Origin: Rhodopseudomonas sp.
GTDB taxonomy: Bacteria; Pseudomonadota; Alphaproteobacteria; Rhizobiales; Xanthobacteraceae
Reading direction: 5' to 3'
DNA: 64,000 bases
NCBI RefSeq assembly: GCF_013377015.1
Contig: NZ_JACABA010000002.1
Location: 549,342 to 613,341 of the forward strand
This document shows positions 20,532 through 32,483 of this stretch, in pieces. How positions within the stretch are numbered: the first letter of the stretch is position 1; each line of letters starts with the position of its first letter. A program made the position numbers and the translations under genes. The notes beneath the pieces were generated by a model. That model was given only the letters and a program-made list of their open reading frames with translations. It had not been told where the DNA came from and did no database searches.

Positions 20532-21992
20532 ATGGCCAAAGCCACCCTCTCCTTCGTCTGCCAGAATTGCGGCGCGGCGTTCAATCGCTGGCAGGGCAAG
20601 TGCGAATCCTGCGGCGAGTGGAACACGCTGGTCGAGGAGGATGCCGGCGGCACCTCGATTCCGGCCTCGATTCGCTCCAAGCGGCGCGGCCGGCTGTTCA
20701 AGCTGGAGAGCCTGACCGGGGCCAGCGTCGACGCCCCGCGTACCGCCTCCGGGATGTCCGAGCTCGACCGCGTCACCGGCGGCGGCTTTGTCCGCGGCTC
20801 GGTGCTGCTGGTCGGCGGCGATCCCGGCATCGGCAAATCGACGCTGCTGACCCAGGCCACCAGCCTGATGGCCCGGGCCGGGCATCGCGCGGTCTATATC
20901 TCGGGCGAAGAAGCGGTAGCGCAGGTCCGGCTGCGCGCCGAGCGGCTCGGGCTGGCCGACGCGCCGGTCCAGCTCGCCGCTGAGACTTCGGTCGAAGACA
21001 TCATCGCAACCCTTTCGGAAGGCGCGGTGCCACGGCTGATCGTGATCGATTCGATCCAGACGATGTGGACCGACACGGTGGAGTCCGCGCCCGGCACCGT
21101 GACCCAGGTCCGCGCCTCGGCGCAGGCGCTGATCCGCTTTGCCAAGAAATCCGGCGCCACCATCATCCTGGTCGGCCACGTCACCAAGGACGGCCAGATC
21201 GCCGGCCCCCGCGTGGTCGAGCACATGGTCGACGCGGTGCTGAGTTTCGAGGGCGAAGGCTCGCAGCAATTCCGCATCCTCCGCGCAGCGAAGAACCGGT
21301 TCGGGCCGACCGATGAGATCGGCGTGTTCGAGATGACCGGCCTCGGCCTGCGCGAGGTCCTCAATCCGTCGGAGCTGTTCCTGTCGGAGCGCGATCTGGG
21401 CTCGCCAGGCACCGCGGTGTTCGCCGGGCTGGAGGGCACCCGCCCGGTGCTGGTCGAATTGCAGGCATTGGTTGTGCCGACCACGCTCGGCACCCCGCGC
21501 CGAGCCGTGGTCGGCTGGGATTCTTCGCGGCTGTCGATGGTGCTGGCGGTGCTGGAGGCGCATTGCGGGGTCAAGCTCTCCGGCTACGACGTCTATTTCA
21601 ACGTCGCCGGCGGCTTGCGCATCAACGAGCCGGCGGCCGATCTCGCCGCCGCCGCCGCTTTGGTGTCGTCGCTGGCCAATGCGCCGCTGCCCACCGACGC
21701 GGTGTATTTTGGCGAGATCTCACTGTCGGGCGCGGTGCGGCCGGTGGCGCAGACCGCGGCGCGGCTCAAAGAAGCCGCCAAACTCGGTTTCGGCCGCGCG
21801 GTCTTGCCCGAATCGGCCCGTGGCGATGCCAGCGGCGATGCCGGATTGGTGCTCGGCACCGTCGCCGGCCTGTCCAGCTTGGTCGCCGACATCGCCGCGC
21901 GCGGTACCGCGCGGCCGAGCCGCGACACCGGCAAAGACACATCGGCAGAGAAAAATGCCACACCGGCGCGATTCCGTCGCGACCACGGCTGA
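20532..21992 (+). CDS. radA: DNA repair protein RadA
   Basis: FVCQNCGAAFNRWQGKCESCGEW zinc finger, GGDPGIGKSTLL Walker A, KNRFGPTDEIGVFEM. Confidence 0.97.
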   Translation: MAKATLSFVCQNCGAAFNRWQGKCESCGEWNTLVEEDAGGTSIPASIRSKRRGRLFKLESLTGASVDAPRTASGMSELDRVTGGGFVRGSVLLVGGDPGIGKSTLLTQATSLMARAGHRAVYISGEEAVAQVRLRAERLGLADAPVQLAAETSVEDIIATLSEGAVPRLIVIDSIQTMWTDTVESAPGTVTQVRASAQALIRFAKKSGATIILVGHVTKDGQIAGPRVVEHMVDAVLSFEGEGSQQFRILRAAKNRFGPTDEIGVFEMTGLGLREVLNPSELFLSERDLGSPGTAVFAGLEGTRPVLVELQALVVPTTLGTPRRAVVGWDSSRLSMVLAVLEAHCGVKLSGYDVYFNVAGGLRINEPAADLAAAAALVSSLANAPLPTDAVYFGEISLSGAVRPVAQTAARLKEAAKLGFGRAVLPESARGDASGDAGLVLGTVAGLSSLVADIAARGTARPSRDTGKDTSAEKNATPARFRRDHG

Positions 21993-22205
21993 TCCGGGGT
22001 GACGTTGGCGGACGCCGCCGCTATACAACCCCCGCAGCTGGCATGTGGCCTGCAAGACCAATCCTTAACCGACCCGAGCAATGCTGTGAGGATGGGTCCG
22101 TTAGCGGTTTTCGGGCCTTGCGGGACGTGCCATATCACCGTCACTTGTGCGGGCACCCAACACGCCGATTCGCGCCATTGATGACCGAGCGGACCTGAGC
22201 AGCCG

Positions 22206-22832
22206 ATGCCGATTACGATTCTCGATTTCGTTGTGCTCGCCGTGATGTTGATTTCGGGCCTGCTGGCGATGGTCCGCGGCTTCATGCGCGAGGTGCTGTC
22301 GATTGCCGCCTGGGGCGCCGCCGCGCTGGTCACGCTCTACGCGTTCCAGAAACTGCTGCCGACCGCCAAGACCTATTTCAGCAACGACACCGTCGCCTCC
22401 GTGGTGGTGATCGCCGGCGTGTTCATCGGCACCCTGATCGTGGTCTCGATCGTCACGGTGCGGATTTCCGACATGATCCTGGATTCGCGGATCGGCGCGC
22501 TCGACCGCACCCTCGGGTTCCTGTTCGGGCTGGCGCGCGGTCTGCTGATCGTGGTGGTGGCCTATCAGTTCTTCATCTGGCTGGTGCCCGACAAGCAGCG
22601 CCCGGAATGGGTGACGGCCGCGAAGTCGCGCACCGTGCTGGAAGGAACCGGGCAATGGCTGATGGCGCTCTTGCCGGATGACCCCGAGAATACCATCTTG
22701 AAGAGGTTCAAGAAGACCAAGCCGGACGACGATCAGGCCGACGATGCCGTGACGCCCGGAGCCGCCGACGGCTACAGCAAGAATCAACGCGACAACTTGA
22801 AGAAGCTGATCGAAAAGCCGGCCGCCCGTTAA
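22206..22832 (+). CDS. cvpA: CvpA family protein
   Basis: LDFVVLAVMLISGLLAMVRGFMREVLSIAAWG; immediately upstream of purF. Confidence 0.92.
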   Translation: MPITILDFVVLAVMLISGLLAMVRGFMREVLSIAAWGAAALVTLYAFQKLLPTAKTYFSNDTVASVVVIAGVFIGTLIVVSIVTVRISDMILDSRIGALDRTLGFLFGLARGLLIVVVAYQFFIWLVPDKQRPEWVTAAKSRTVLEGTGQWLMALLPDDPENTILKRFKKTKPDDDQADDAVTPGAADGYSKNQRDNLKKLIEKPAAR

Positions 22833-22855
22833 TCGGCCGCGAAAAGAGAGGCGCG

Positions 22856-24370
<1,515 letters not shown>

Positions 24371-24399
24371 GCAACTTCCCAACGCGCATCACTAAAGTT

Positions 24400-24477
24400 C
24401 GTCATGCCCGGCCTTGTGCCGGGCATCCACGTCTTTAAAAGACGCCGTGGATGGCCGGGACAAGCCCGGCCATGACG
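24400..24477. repeat. Imperfect palindromic intergenic repeat
   Basis: CGTCATGCCCGGCCTTGTGCCGGGCATCCACG-TCTTTAAAAGACGC-CGTGGATGGCCGGGACAAGCCCGGCCATGACG; arms near-complementary over about 31 bp. Confidence 0.85.
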
Positions 24478-24491
24478 GATAGAAGCTCGCC

Positions 24492-25241
24492 ATGCCCCTC
24501 CCCCTCGCCTCCCGCATCGCTCTCGTCACCGGCGCCTCGCGCGGCATCGGCTATGCCACCGCGCTGGCGCTGGCCAAGGCCGGCGCCCATGTGATCGCCG
24601 TCGCCCGCACCCAAGGCGGGCTGGAGGAACTCGACGACGAGATCCGCAAGCTCGGCCGCGACAGCGCCACGCTGGTGCCGCTCGACCTCACCGATTTCGA
24701 CGCCATCGCCCGGCTCGGCGCGGCGCTGTACGAGCGTCATGGCAAGCTCGACATTCTGGTTGGCAACGCCGGGATCGCGGGGCCGTCGTCGCCCCTCGGC
24801 CACATCGAGCTGAAGCCGTGGACCGACGTGATCGCCATCAACCTCACCGCGAATTTTCAATTGATCCGCTGCATGGAACCGCTGCTGCGGGCCTCCGATG
24901 CCGGCCGCGCGGTGTTCATCACCTCCGGATCGGCCGGCAAGGCGCCGGCCTATCGCGGTCCCTATGCGGCCTCGAAGGCGGCACTGGATTGCCTGGTGCG
25001 GGTGTGGGCCAAGGAAACCGCGACCACCACACCGATCCGCGTCAACCTGTTCAATCCGGGCCCGACCCGTACCAAGATGCGCGCCAAGGTCATGCCCGGC
25101 GAGGACCCGCAGACCCTGACCACGCCGGATCAGGTCGCCGAGCTGATCGTGCCGATGTGCCTGCCATCCTGGTCCGCGGCCGGACAAATTTATGACTATC
25201 CGTCCCGCGCGCTCAAGAACATCGAGCCCCCGGCTGATTGA
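24492..25241 (+). CDS. SDR family oxidoreductase
   Basis: VTGASRGIGYATALALAKAGAHV, NAGIAG, YAASKAAL. Confidence 0.9.
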   Translation: MPLPLASRIALVTGASRGIGYATALALAKAGAHVIAVARTQGGLEELDDEIRKLGRDSATLVPLDLTDFDAIARLGAALYERHGKLDILVGNAGIAGPSSPLGHIELKPWTDVIAINLTANFQLIRCMEPLLRASDAGRAVFITSGSAGKAPAYRGPYAASKAALDCLVRVWAKETATTTPIRVNLFNPGPTRTKMRAKVMPGEDPQTLTTPDQVAELIVPMCLPSWSAAGQIYDYPSRALKNIEPPAD

Positions 25242-25323
25242 CTCCCGGTCGGCGGCACGGTTGACTGACGTCCAAGCGGGGCCAACACCCGCTCACAATC
25301 GACACCGATAGAGGAAGCCAAGA

Positions 25324-26550
25324 ATGAGAGCAGTATTCTCGCGTCACCACGCCATAGCGCTCGCGCTGGCGGGCGCCGCGTTCGCAACACCTGCGCTGGC
25401 CCAGGACAAGGCCGTCAAGATCGGCGTGCTCAACGACATGTCGAGCCTGTATGCCGACATCGGCGGGCCGAATTCGGTGGTCGCCGTCAAGATGGCGATC
25501 GAGGATTCCGGCCTGCTGGCGAAGGGCTGGAAGATCGACGTGGTCAGCGGCGACCACCAGAACAAGCCCGACGTCGGCACCAACCTCGCGCGGCAGTGGA
25601 TCGACGTGGACAAGGTCGACGCCATCGCCGATACGCCGAATTCCGGCGTGGCCCTCGCGGTCAGCACGTTGGTGCGTGAGAAGAACGCCGTGCTGCTGAA
25701 TTCGGGCGCCGCCTCCGCCGATCTCACCGGCAAGGCCTGCACCCCGAACACGATCTCCTACACCTACGACACCTACATGCTCGCCCACGGCACCGGCAAG
25801 GCGATGACCAAATCCGGTGGCGATACCTGGTTCTTCCTCACCGCGGACTACGCCTTCGGCCACGCGCTGGAACGCGACACCACCGCGGTGGTCACCGCCA
25901 ACGGCGGCAAATCGCTCGGTGGCGTCAAGCACCCGATCAACACCGCCGACTTCTCCTCTTTCCTGCTGCAGGCGCAGGCCTCGAAAGCCAAGGTGATCGG
26001 TCTCGCCAATGCCGGCGGCGACACCACCAACGCGATCAAGCAGGCGGCAGAGTTCGGCATCGTCGCCGGCGGCCAGAAGATCGCGGCGCTGCTCTTGTTC
26101 ATCAACGACGTGCATTCGCTCGGCCTGAAGACCGCGCAGGGCCTGTCGTTCACCGAATCCTTCTACTGGGACATGAACGACGCCACCCGCGCCTGGTCGA
26201 AGCGGTTCGCCGCGCTGGCCAACAAGGGCTCGATGCCGTCGATGACCCAGGCCGGCAACTACGCCGCGGTGCTGCATTATCTGAAGGCGATGGAAGCCCT
26301 CGGCGGCAATCCCCATGACGGCGCCAAGGTGGTCGCCAAGATGAAGGAACTGCCGACCGACGATCCGCTGTTCGGCAAGGGTCCGCTGCGCGCCGACGGT
26401 CGCCGGCTGATCCCGGCCTACCTGTTCGAGGTGAAGAAGCCAGAGGAATCCAAGGGGCCGTGGGACTACTACAAGCTGATCTCGACCATCGCGCCCGACG
26501 ACGCCGCCAGGCCGCTGTCGGAAAGCGAGTGCCCGCTGGTCAAGAAGTAA
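25324..26550 (+). CDS. ABC transporter substrate-binding protein (branched-chain amino acid/Liv type)
   Basis: Signal peptide ending ALAQ, KIGVLNDMSSLYADIGGPNSVVAVKMAIED. Confidence 0.88.
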   Translation: MRAVFSRHHAIALALAGAAFATPALAQDKAVKIGVLNDMSSLYADIGGPNSVVAVKMAIEDSGLLAKGWKIDVVSGDHQNKPDVGTNLARQWIDVDKVDAIADTPNSGVALAVSTLVREKNAVLLNSGAASADLTGKACTPNTISYTYDTYMLAHGTGKAMTKSGGDTWFFLTADYAFGHALERDTTAVVTANGGKSLGGVKHPINTADFSSFLLQAQASKAKVIGLANAGGDTTNAIKQAAEFGIVAGGQKIAALLLFINDVHSLGLKTAQGLSFTESFYWDMNDATRAWSKRFAALANKGSMPSMTQAGNYAAVLHYLKAMEALGGNPHDGAKVVAKMKELPTDDPLFGKGPLRADGRRLIPAYLFEVKKPEESKGPWDYYKLISTIAPDDAARPLSESECPLVKK

Positions 26551-26568
26551 GCGGCGTCCGCTCCACCA

Positions 26569-27858
26569 TTATCGATCAGGCGCCGCTTGCGGCGCCTGAT
26601 TTCGTTTCATCGCCGCTACCGCGCTGGCGGCAATCAGCGTCGACAGCAGCAGGAGCGCGCCGGCCAGCAGGAACGGCGCGCCGGGCAGATGCAGCGGTGT
26701 GTTCGGCCCGATGAAATACGCGAAGATCATCGTGAACAGGAACGGCCCGATCAGTTCGGCGACGCTGTTGACGCTGGTGGTGGCGCCCTGCAGCTGGCCC
26801 TGTTGATCCGGCGAAACCAGCCGCGTCATCAGCCCGGAGGTCGCCGGCCCGGCGATGCCCCAGATCGTCATCACCGGAATCCCGATCCAGAACAGCGCCC
26901 CGGTCGGCGCCAGCGCATAGATCGCAAAGCCGAGCGCGCCGCAGCCATAGCCGACCACCAGCGCGCGGCGTTCCCCCAGCAGCTTCACCGCGGGCGCCAC
27001 CATGAAGCCCTGCACCACCGTGGTGCAGAGTCCGACAAAGGCCAGCGCCAGGCCGACCGTGACCTGATCCCAGCCGTAGCGATAGGTGCTGTACAGCACG
27101 AAGGTCGCCGGCAGTGCGACATGCGCCACCTCGGCGCAGAAGCCGACCACCGCCAGCGCCGCCAATGTCGCATTCGAGCGCAGCAATTTCAGCGCGCCGA
27201 GCGGATTGGCGGATTTCCAGCGGAACGGCGAGCGGCGTTCCTTCGGCAGCGATTCCGGCAGGATCAGGAAGCCGTACAGCGCGTTGGCGAGGCTTAGTCC
27301 GGCGGCGACCCAGAACGGCAGCCGCGGATCGACGCCGCCGAGCAGGCCCCCAATCGCCGGGCCGAAAATGAAACCGAGCCCGAACGCGGCGCCGACCTTG
27401 CCGAACACCGCGGCGCGCTTCTCCGCAGGCGTGACGTCGGCGATATAGGCGAAGGCGGTGGAGATCGACGCCGAGGTGATGCCCGAGATCACCCGCCCGA
27501 CGAACAGCCACAGCAGCGACGGCGCCAGCGCCATCAGGATGTAGTCGAGGCCGAGGCCGAGATTCGACAGCAGGATCACCGGGCGGCGTCCGAACCGGTC
27601 GCTCAATCCGCCCAGCACCGGCGAGGCGAAGAACTGCATCAGCGCCCAGGCGGTGCCGAACACGCCATAGATTTTTGCCGCGTCGGCGGTGTTGTTGTCG
27701 GCGAAGCTTTCGATCAGCTTCGGCAGGATCGGCAGGATCATGCCGACGCTCAGCATGTCGAGCAGAATGGTGACGAAGACAAAGCCAACCGCGGCGCGAC
27801 GCGGCCCTTCGACCGGCGGCGTCGCCATCTCCGCCGCAACTGGCTGTTCCAGACTCAT
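26569..27858 (-). CDS. MFS transporter (tetracycline-resistance-like, TCR family)
   Basis: FVFVTILLDMLSVGMILPILPKLIESF, GGLSDRFGRRPVILLSNLGLGLDYILMALAPSL. Confidence 0.9.
   Translation of the reverse strand: MSLEQPVAAEMATPPVEGPRRAAVGFVFVTILLDMLSVGMILPILPKLIESFADNNTADAAKIYGVFGTAWALMQFFASPVLGGLSDRFGRRPVILLSNLGLGLDYILMALAPSLLWLFVGRVISGITSASISTAFAYIADVTPAEKRAAVFGKVGAAFGLGFIFGPAIGGLLGGVDPRLPFWVAAGLSLANALYGFLILPESLPKERRSPFRWKSANPLGALKLLRSNATLAALAVVGFCAEVAHVALPATFVLYSTYRYGWDQVTVGLALAFVGLCTTVVQGFMVAPAVKLLGERRALVVGYGCGALGFAIYALAPTGALFWIGIPVMTIWGIAGPATSGLMTRLVSPDQQGQLQGATTSVNSVAELIGPFLFTMIFAYFIGPNTPLHLPGAPFLLAGALLLLSTLIAASAVAAMKRNQAPQAAPDR
26575..26600. terminator. Hairpin terminator shared by convergent SBP and MFS genes
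   Basis: ATCAGGCGCCGCTTGCGGCGCCTGAT then TTCGTTT on + strand. Confidence 0.7.
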
Positions 27859-28053
27859 GAAATCGCTGAAATTGGCTGCGCCCTGACGACAACCGCCGAC
27901 GCTCTCAGCGTAAATTAGTGGGTCCCGCCGGACCCGGCAATTCAAAATGACACATCCATTCGTCGGCAACATGGTAGCGATGGTGCCCTAAAGCCGCCCC
28001 TTGTCGTTCCGGGGCGCGAGGCCGCACGCCGCGCGAAGCCGGAGCGGCGCGCC

Positions 28054-29442
28054 TTACCGCGTCGGCCGCTTGCGCTTGTGGGCGAAGGGGTTGGCCTTTT
28101 CGCGCAGCATGATCCGCACCGGCGTGCCGGGCAGATCGAAATAGGTTCGCATGCTGTTGACCAGATAGCGCAGATAGGATTGCGGCACCGCGTCGGCGCG
28201 CGAGCAGAACACGATGAAGCTCGGCGGCCGCGCCTTGGCCTGGGTGACGTAGTTCAGCTTCAGCCGGCGGCCCGACACCGCGGGCGGCGGATTGGCTTCG
28301 ATCGCCTGCTCGAACCAGCGGTTCAGCGTGGCGGTCGGCACCCGCTTGTTCCACACCGCGTAGGATTCCTCGATCGCCTTCATCAGCCGATCGATGCCCT
28401 CGCCCATCAGCCCTGACACCGCGACGATCGGCACGCCCTTGACCTGCGGCAGCAGGTGATCGACGTCGGTGCGCAATTGCGCCACCAGATTGGCCTGCCG
28501 GCCCATCAGGTCCCATTTGTTGACCGCGATCACCAGCGCGCGGCCCTCGCGCTCGATCAGATCGGCGATCCGCAGATCCTGTTCTTCGAACTTGTTCTGC
28601 GAATCCATCATCAGCACCACGACCTCGGCGAAGCGGATCGCCCGCAGCGCGTCGGCGACCGAGAGCTTTTCCAGCTTCTCCTCGATCCGCGAACGCCGCC
28701 GCAGCCCGGCGGTGTCGAAGATACGGAATTCGCGGCCCTGATAGTTGACCTCGACGGAGATCGAATCCCGGGTGGTGCCGGCCTCGGGGCTTGTCAGCAG
28801 CCGCTCCTCGCCGAGCAGATGGTTGATCAGCGTCGATTTGCCGGCATTGGGCCGGCCGACGATCGCCACGCGGATCGGCCGCTTGGCCAGATCCTCGTCG
28901 GATTCGATGATGTCGTCGTCGTCGAATTCCTCCGGCTCCTCTTCCGGCTCCGGCATCAGCGCACGCAGCGCGTCGTAGAGATCGCTGAGGCCCTCGCCGT
29001 GCTCGGCTGATATCTGGATCGGATCACCGAGTCCCAGCGCATAGGACTCCATCGCACCGATCTCGCCGTGCCGGCCCTCGCTTTTGTTCGCAACGAGGAT
29101 CACCGGCTTGTCGGCGCGGCGGGCGAAATCGGCGAAGGCGCGATCGTTCGGTGTGAGGCCGGCGCGGGCGTCGATCACGAAGAACAGCGCGTCGGCGAGA
29201 GCGATCGCGACCTCGGTCTGCTCTTGCATCCGCGCGGTCAGCGAGCCCTTGGCGCCTTCGTCGAGCCCCGCGGTATCGATCAGGGTGAATTCGAGATCGC
29301 CGAGCTTGCCCTCGCCCTCGCGGCGGTCGCGGGTGACGCCGGGCGTGTCGTCGACCAACGCCAGTTTCTGCCCGACAAGGCGGTTGAACAACGTCGATTT
29401 GCCGACGTTAGGTCGGCCGATAATGGCAATGGTGAAGGACAT
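28054..29442 (-). CDS. der: GTPase Der (EngA)
   Basis: Two G domains: [18 protein letters not shown] and [35 protein letters not shown]. Confidence 0.97.
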   Translation of the reverse strand: MSFTIAIIGRPNVGKSTLFNRLVGQKLALVDDTPGVTRDRREGEGKLGDLEFTLIDTAGLDEGAKGSLTARMQEQTEVAIALADALFFVIDARAGLTPNDRAFADFARRADKPVILVANKSEGRHGEIGAMESYALGLGDPIQISAEHGEGLSDLYDALRALMPEPEEEPEEFDDDDIIESDEDLAKRPIRVAIVGRPNAGKSTLINHLLGEERLLTSPEAGTTRDSISVEVNYQGREFRIFDTAGLRRRSRIEEKLEKLSVADALRAIRFAEVVVLMMDSQNKFEEQDLRIADLIEREGRALVIAVNKWDLMGRQANLVAQLRTDVDHLLPQVKGVPIVAVSGLMGEGIDRLMKAIEESYAVWNKRVPTATLNRWFEQAIEANPPPAVSGRRLKLNYVTQAKARPPSFIVFCSRADAVPQSYLRYLVNSMRTYFDLPGTPVRIMLREKANPFAHKRKRPTR

Positions 29443-29502
29443 CGGTGATCCGTGCGCCCATAACCGGCGCCCTGTCAATGTTGGCGCGCGGCCGAAGCCC
29501 GA

Positions 29503-30075
29503 TCAGCGCGAGAAGGTGCCGCTTGGCAAGGGTGCGGGGAACGCCCCCGACGCCGGCTGCTGGGTAGCGGAGGGGGCCGGCTGCGCCGTGGATTGTTCAG
29601 GCGGCGGGGCCGTGGTCCTGCGCCGCGACTGTTTGGGCGGCTTTGGGGCTGGCGGCGCCGCCGCGGTGCTGCCCTCTTCCTCTGGCGCCGGTTCAGCGTC
29701 CGGCGCGGGCGCTGCCGCGACCGGTCGGGTGCTCGGCTTTGAACGCGACGCCCGCTTCGACTTCGGCTGTTGCGACGGCGGCGCGGCCTCCGCCGCCGTG
29801 GCAGCGGCGGCCTCGGCGTTCTGCCGATCGATCAGCTCCTGCTGCGAGCCCTTGTACAGACTCTTCGGCACGCCCTGCTCGACTCCGGGCACGCCTTCCG
29901 GGAACACCGGCTTGCGGTCGCCCGGCAGCTTCTTCTTGGTGTCGAGGAAATCGAACAGGTCGGTCGGGTCGAAGCCGCTCATGCTGCCGCATCCGGCCAA
30001 CGCGCCCGACAGCGCCAGCAGCACGACGACAGAGATCAAACGATGGCAGCGGCGCATGGACGGTCTCTCACTCAA
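29503..30075 (-). CDS. Pro/Ala-rich lipoprotein, hypothetical
   Basis: Lipobox LAGC after hydrophobic signal; Pro/Ala-rich C-terminal half. Confidence 0.7.
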   Translation of the reverse strand: MSERPSMRRCHRLISVVVLLALSGALAGCGSMSGFDPTDLFDFLDTKKKLPGDRKPVFPEGVPGVEQGVPKSLYKGSQQELIDRQNAEAAAATAAEAAPPSQQPKSKRASRSKPSTRPVAAAPAPDAEPAPEEEGSTAAAPPAPKPPKQSRRRTTAPPPEQSTAQPAPSATQQPASGAFPAPLPSGTFSR

Positions 30076-30103
30076 CTCTTGTCGGTCGGCCAGTTGATTG
30101 CTG

Positions 30104-30757
30104 TCAGCTCTTGGCGGCAGGCGGCAGCAATGCTTGCAGGACGTCGCCGCGGCTGCGCAGGCTGGACGGCGTCTCTGCGTCAGTATTGATCAATTCGAGC
30201 CACTTCCGCGTCGCCGCGACGTCATTGGAACGCCACGCCGACAGCGCCAGCAATTCGCGCGCGCTGTGGCGATAGGTACCGGTCGGTGCGGTGGCGGGCT
30301 CGAGCCGCTGCAGCATGTCGGTGTAGCTGGTGGTTTCCATCAGCAGGCTGGCGGCGCGGATCACCGCCAGATCGCGATCCGGGACAGGAACGCTGCGGTC
30401 GGCCGCGACCTCGTCATAGAGCTTCACCGCCGCGTTCGGATCGCGAACCGCAATCTCGGCCGCCTGACGCAGCCGCGCCAGGGTGCGATATCCCGACGGC
30501 GCTGTGGTCGCCAGCTTGGCGAATGCCGCTTCGGCCTCGGCGTGCTTGTTCTGCTCGGCCAGATCGGCGGCGGCGGAGAACGCCGCGCCCGCCTCGGCCG
30601 CCTTCTTGGCCTCAAGATATTGATAGCCGCGCCAGCCGCCGACCGAAGCGACGATCAGAATCGCACCAGCGATGATGAAAATCGAATAGCGGTCCCACAG
30701 CTTCTTGAGCTGGTCGCGACGCAGGTCTTCATCGACTTCATTAAATAATTCAGACAC
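30104..30757 (-). CDS. YfgM-like tetratricopeptide membrane protein
   Basis: EDLRRDQLKKLWDRYSIFIIAGAILIVASVGGWRGYQYLEAKKAAEAG typical N-terminus. Confidence 0.8.
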   Translation of the reverse strand: MSELFNEVDEDLRRDQLKKLWDRYSIFIIAGAILIVASVGGWRGYQYLEAKKAAEAGAAFSAAADLAEQNKHAEAEAAFAKLATTAPSGYRTLARLRQAAEIAVRDPNAAVKLYDEVAADRSVPVPDRDLAVIRAASLLMETTSYTDMLQRLEPATAPTGTYRHSARELLALSAWRSNDVAATRKWLELINTDAETPSSLRSRGDVLQALLPPAAKS

Positions 30758-30919
30758 TTAGGATTTTCCCGTCCCGAAGTAGCGGCGCCTCGCAGCGAGT
30801 CCGCACCGTCCTGCCCCGCGCATGCCGGCGGCGATACCCTAGCGATATGGCGACGGCAAGGCAAAGCAAGCCCGATCAAAGCGTTAACTACGACAACCTC
30901 GTCTGTTGCTGGCAGCGTC

Positions 30920-31744
30920 TCAGCCCTTCGGCTTCATGCCGTAGACATGCTCCGGCCCGGGAAAGGCGCGCGAGCGCACCTCGTCGGCATAGTCCTTGAT
31001 CGCGGCCTCGATGCCGGGGCCGAGATTACCGTAGCGCTTGACGAATTTTGGCGCGCGCGGCGACAGGCCGAGCATGTCTTCCAGCACCAGCACCTGGCCG
31101 TCGCAGGCGGCGCTGGCGCCGATCCCTATGGTCGGGATCGCGATCTGTTCGGTGATCTTGCGACCGAGCGGTTCGGCCACCGCCTCGATCACCACCGAGA
31201 ACGCTCCGGCCTCGCTGACGGCGCGGGCGTCGGCCTCGATCGGCTCCCAGCTGCCCTCCTCGCGGCCCTGGGCGCGGAACGAGCCCAGCGTGTTGATCGA
31301 TTGCGGCGTCAGCCCGATATGGCCCATCACCGGCACGCCGCGCTCGGACAGGAAGCGGATGGTCTCGGCCATCTTGACGCCGCCCTCCAGCTTCACCGCG
31401 CCGCACAGGCTTTCCTTCATGATCCGCACCGCGGAATGGAACGCCTGCTCCTTCGACGCCTCATAGGAGCCGAACGGCATGTCGACCACCACCAGCGCCT
31501 GCTCGGAGCCGCGCATCACCGCGCGGCCCTGCAGGATCATCATATCGAGGGTCACCGGCACCGTGGTCTCGAAGCCGTGCATCACATTGCCGAGCGAGTC
31601 GCCGACCAGGATGACGTCGCAATAGCGATCGACCAGCGACGCGGTGTGGGCGTGATACGAGGTCAGCATCACGATCGGATCGCCGCCCTTGCGCGCGCGG
31701 ATATCCGGCGCGGTTTTGCGCCTGATGGCGGATTGCACCGACAT
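30920..31744 (-). CDS. panB: 3-methyl-2-oxobutanoate hydroxymethyltransferase
   Basis: [52 protein letters not shown]. Confidence 0.95.
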   Translation of the reverse strand: MSVQSAIRRKTAPDIRARKGGDPIVMLTSYHAHTASLVDRYCDVILVGDSLGNVMHGFETTVPVTLDMMILQGRAVMRGSEQALVVVDMPFGSYEASKEQAFHSAVRIMKESLCGAVKLEGGVKMAETIRFLSERGVPVMGHIGLTPQSINTLGSFRAQGREEGSWEPIEADARAVSEAGAFSVVIEAVAEPLGRKITEQIAIPTIGIGASAACDGQVLVLEDMLGLSPRAPKFVKRYGNLGPGIEAAIKDYADEVRSRAFPGPEHVYGMKPKG

Positions 31745-31761
31745 GTTATTATTCCTTGGAC

Positions 31762-32343
31762 TCAGAAGACCGAGACGCCGATCACCATTGGGTGGAAAAC
31801 GAAGGCCAGCGCGAGATACACCACGACTCCGATCGCGATCGCGATCAGGTCGTTCTTCGGACCGCCCACCGGGATCGGCGGGCCGCCGAGATCGCTGCGG
31901 TGCTTCAGCGAGATCCGGTCGAACACCGCCCAGCCCAGAAACGCGCCGAACAGGATGATCGAACCGAGATCGCCATTGGCCAGCAGATGCGCCGCCGCCC
32001 ACAGCTTCACCGCGGTGATCATCGGATGTTTCACGACGGTGTAGATGCGGCCACGGCTATAGGCCGCCACCAGCAGGATCACCGCCGGCAGCATCAAGGC
32101 CGCGGTGACGTGCTTGGTCCATTTCGGCGGATGCCAGAGGTCGATCATGCCGCCGGCGCGATACTCGCCGAAGCCGTAGGCGATCAGCACGATCCCGCCG
32201 AGCGCCAGCACCGCATAGCCGATCTTGTAGACCGCCTCGCCGCCGATCCCGATCAGCCGGGCGCGTAGGTCGCGCTGCGTGGTCACGATATGGGTGCCCA
32301 TGAACAGCACCAGACCGAGGATCATCACCACAAGTCCCATCAC
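31762..32343 (-). CDS. NnrU family membrane protein
   Basis: [36 protein letters not shown]...[24 protein letters not shown]. Confidence 0.82.
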   Translation of the reverse strand: MMGLVVMILGLVLFMGTHIVTTQRDLRARLIGIGGEAVYKIGYAVLALGGIVLIAYGFGEYRAGGMIDLWHPPKWTKHVTAALMLPAVILLVAAYSRGRIYTVVKHPMITAVKLWAAAHLLANGDLGSIILFGAFLGWAVFDRISLKHRSDLGGPPIPVGGPKNDLIAIAIGVVVYLALAFVFHPMVIGVSVF

Positions 32344-32483
32344 GCTACTCCCTGTTTATGGTCGCACGTCGCGGTTTCCGCGCCGGTGGATTCCACTTAT
32401 GGTCCGCGCCGTCGCGCGCGCCATGGGCTCAGCGGCCGGAGCGCGGAACGGTTCCGGGTATCATTCTTTATGGGACGGACGCA

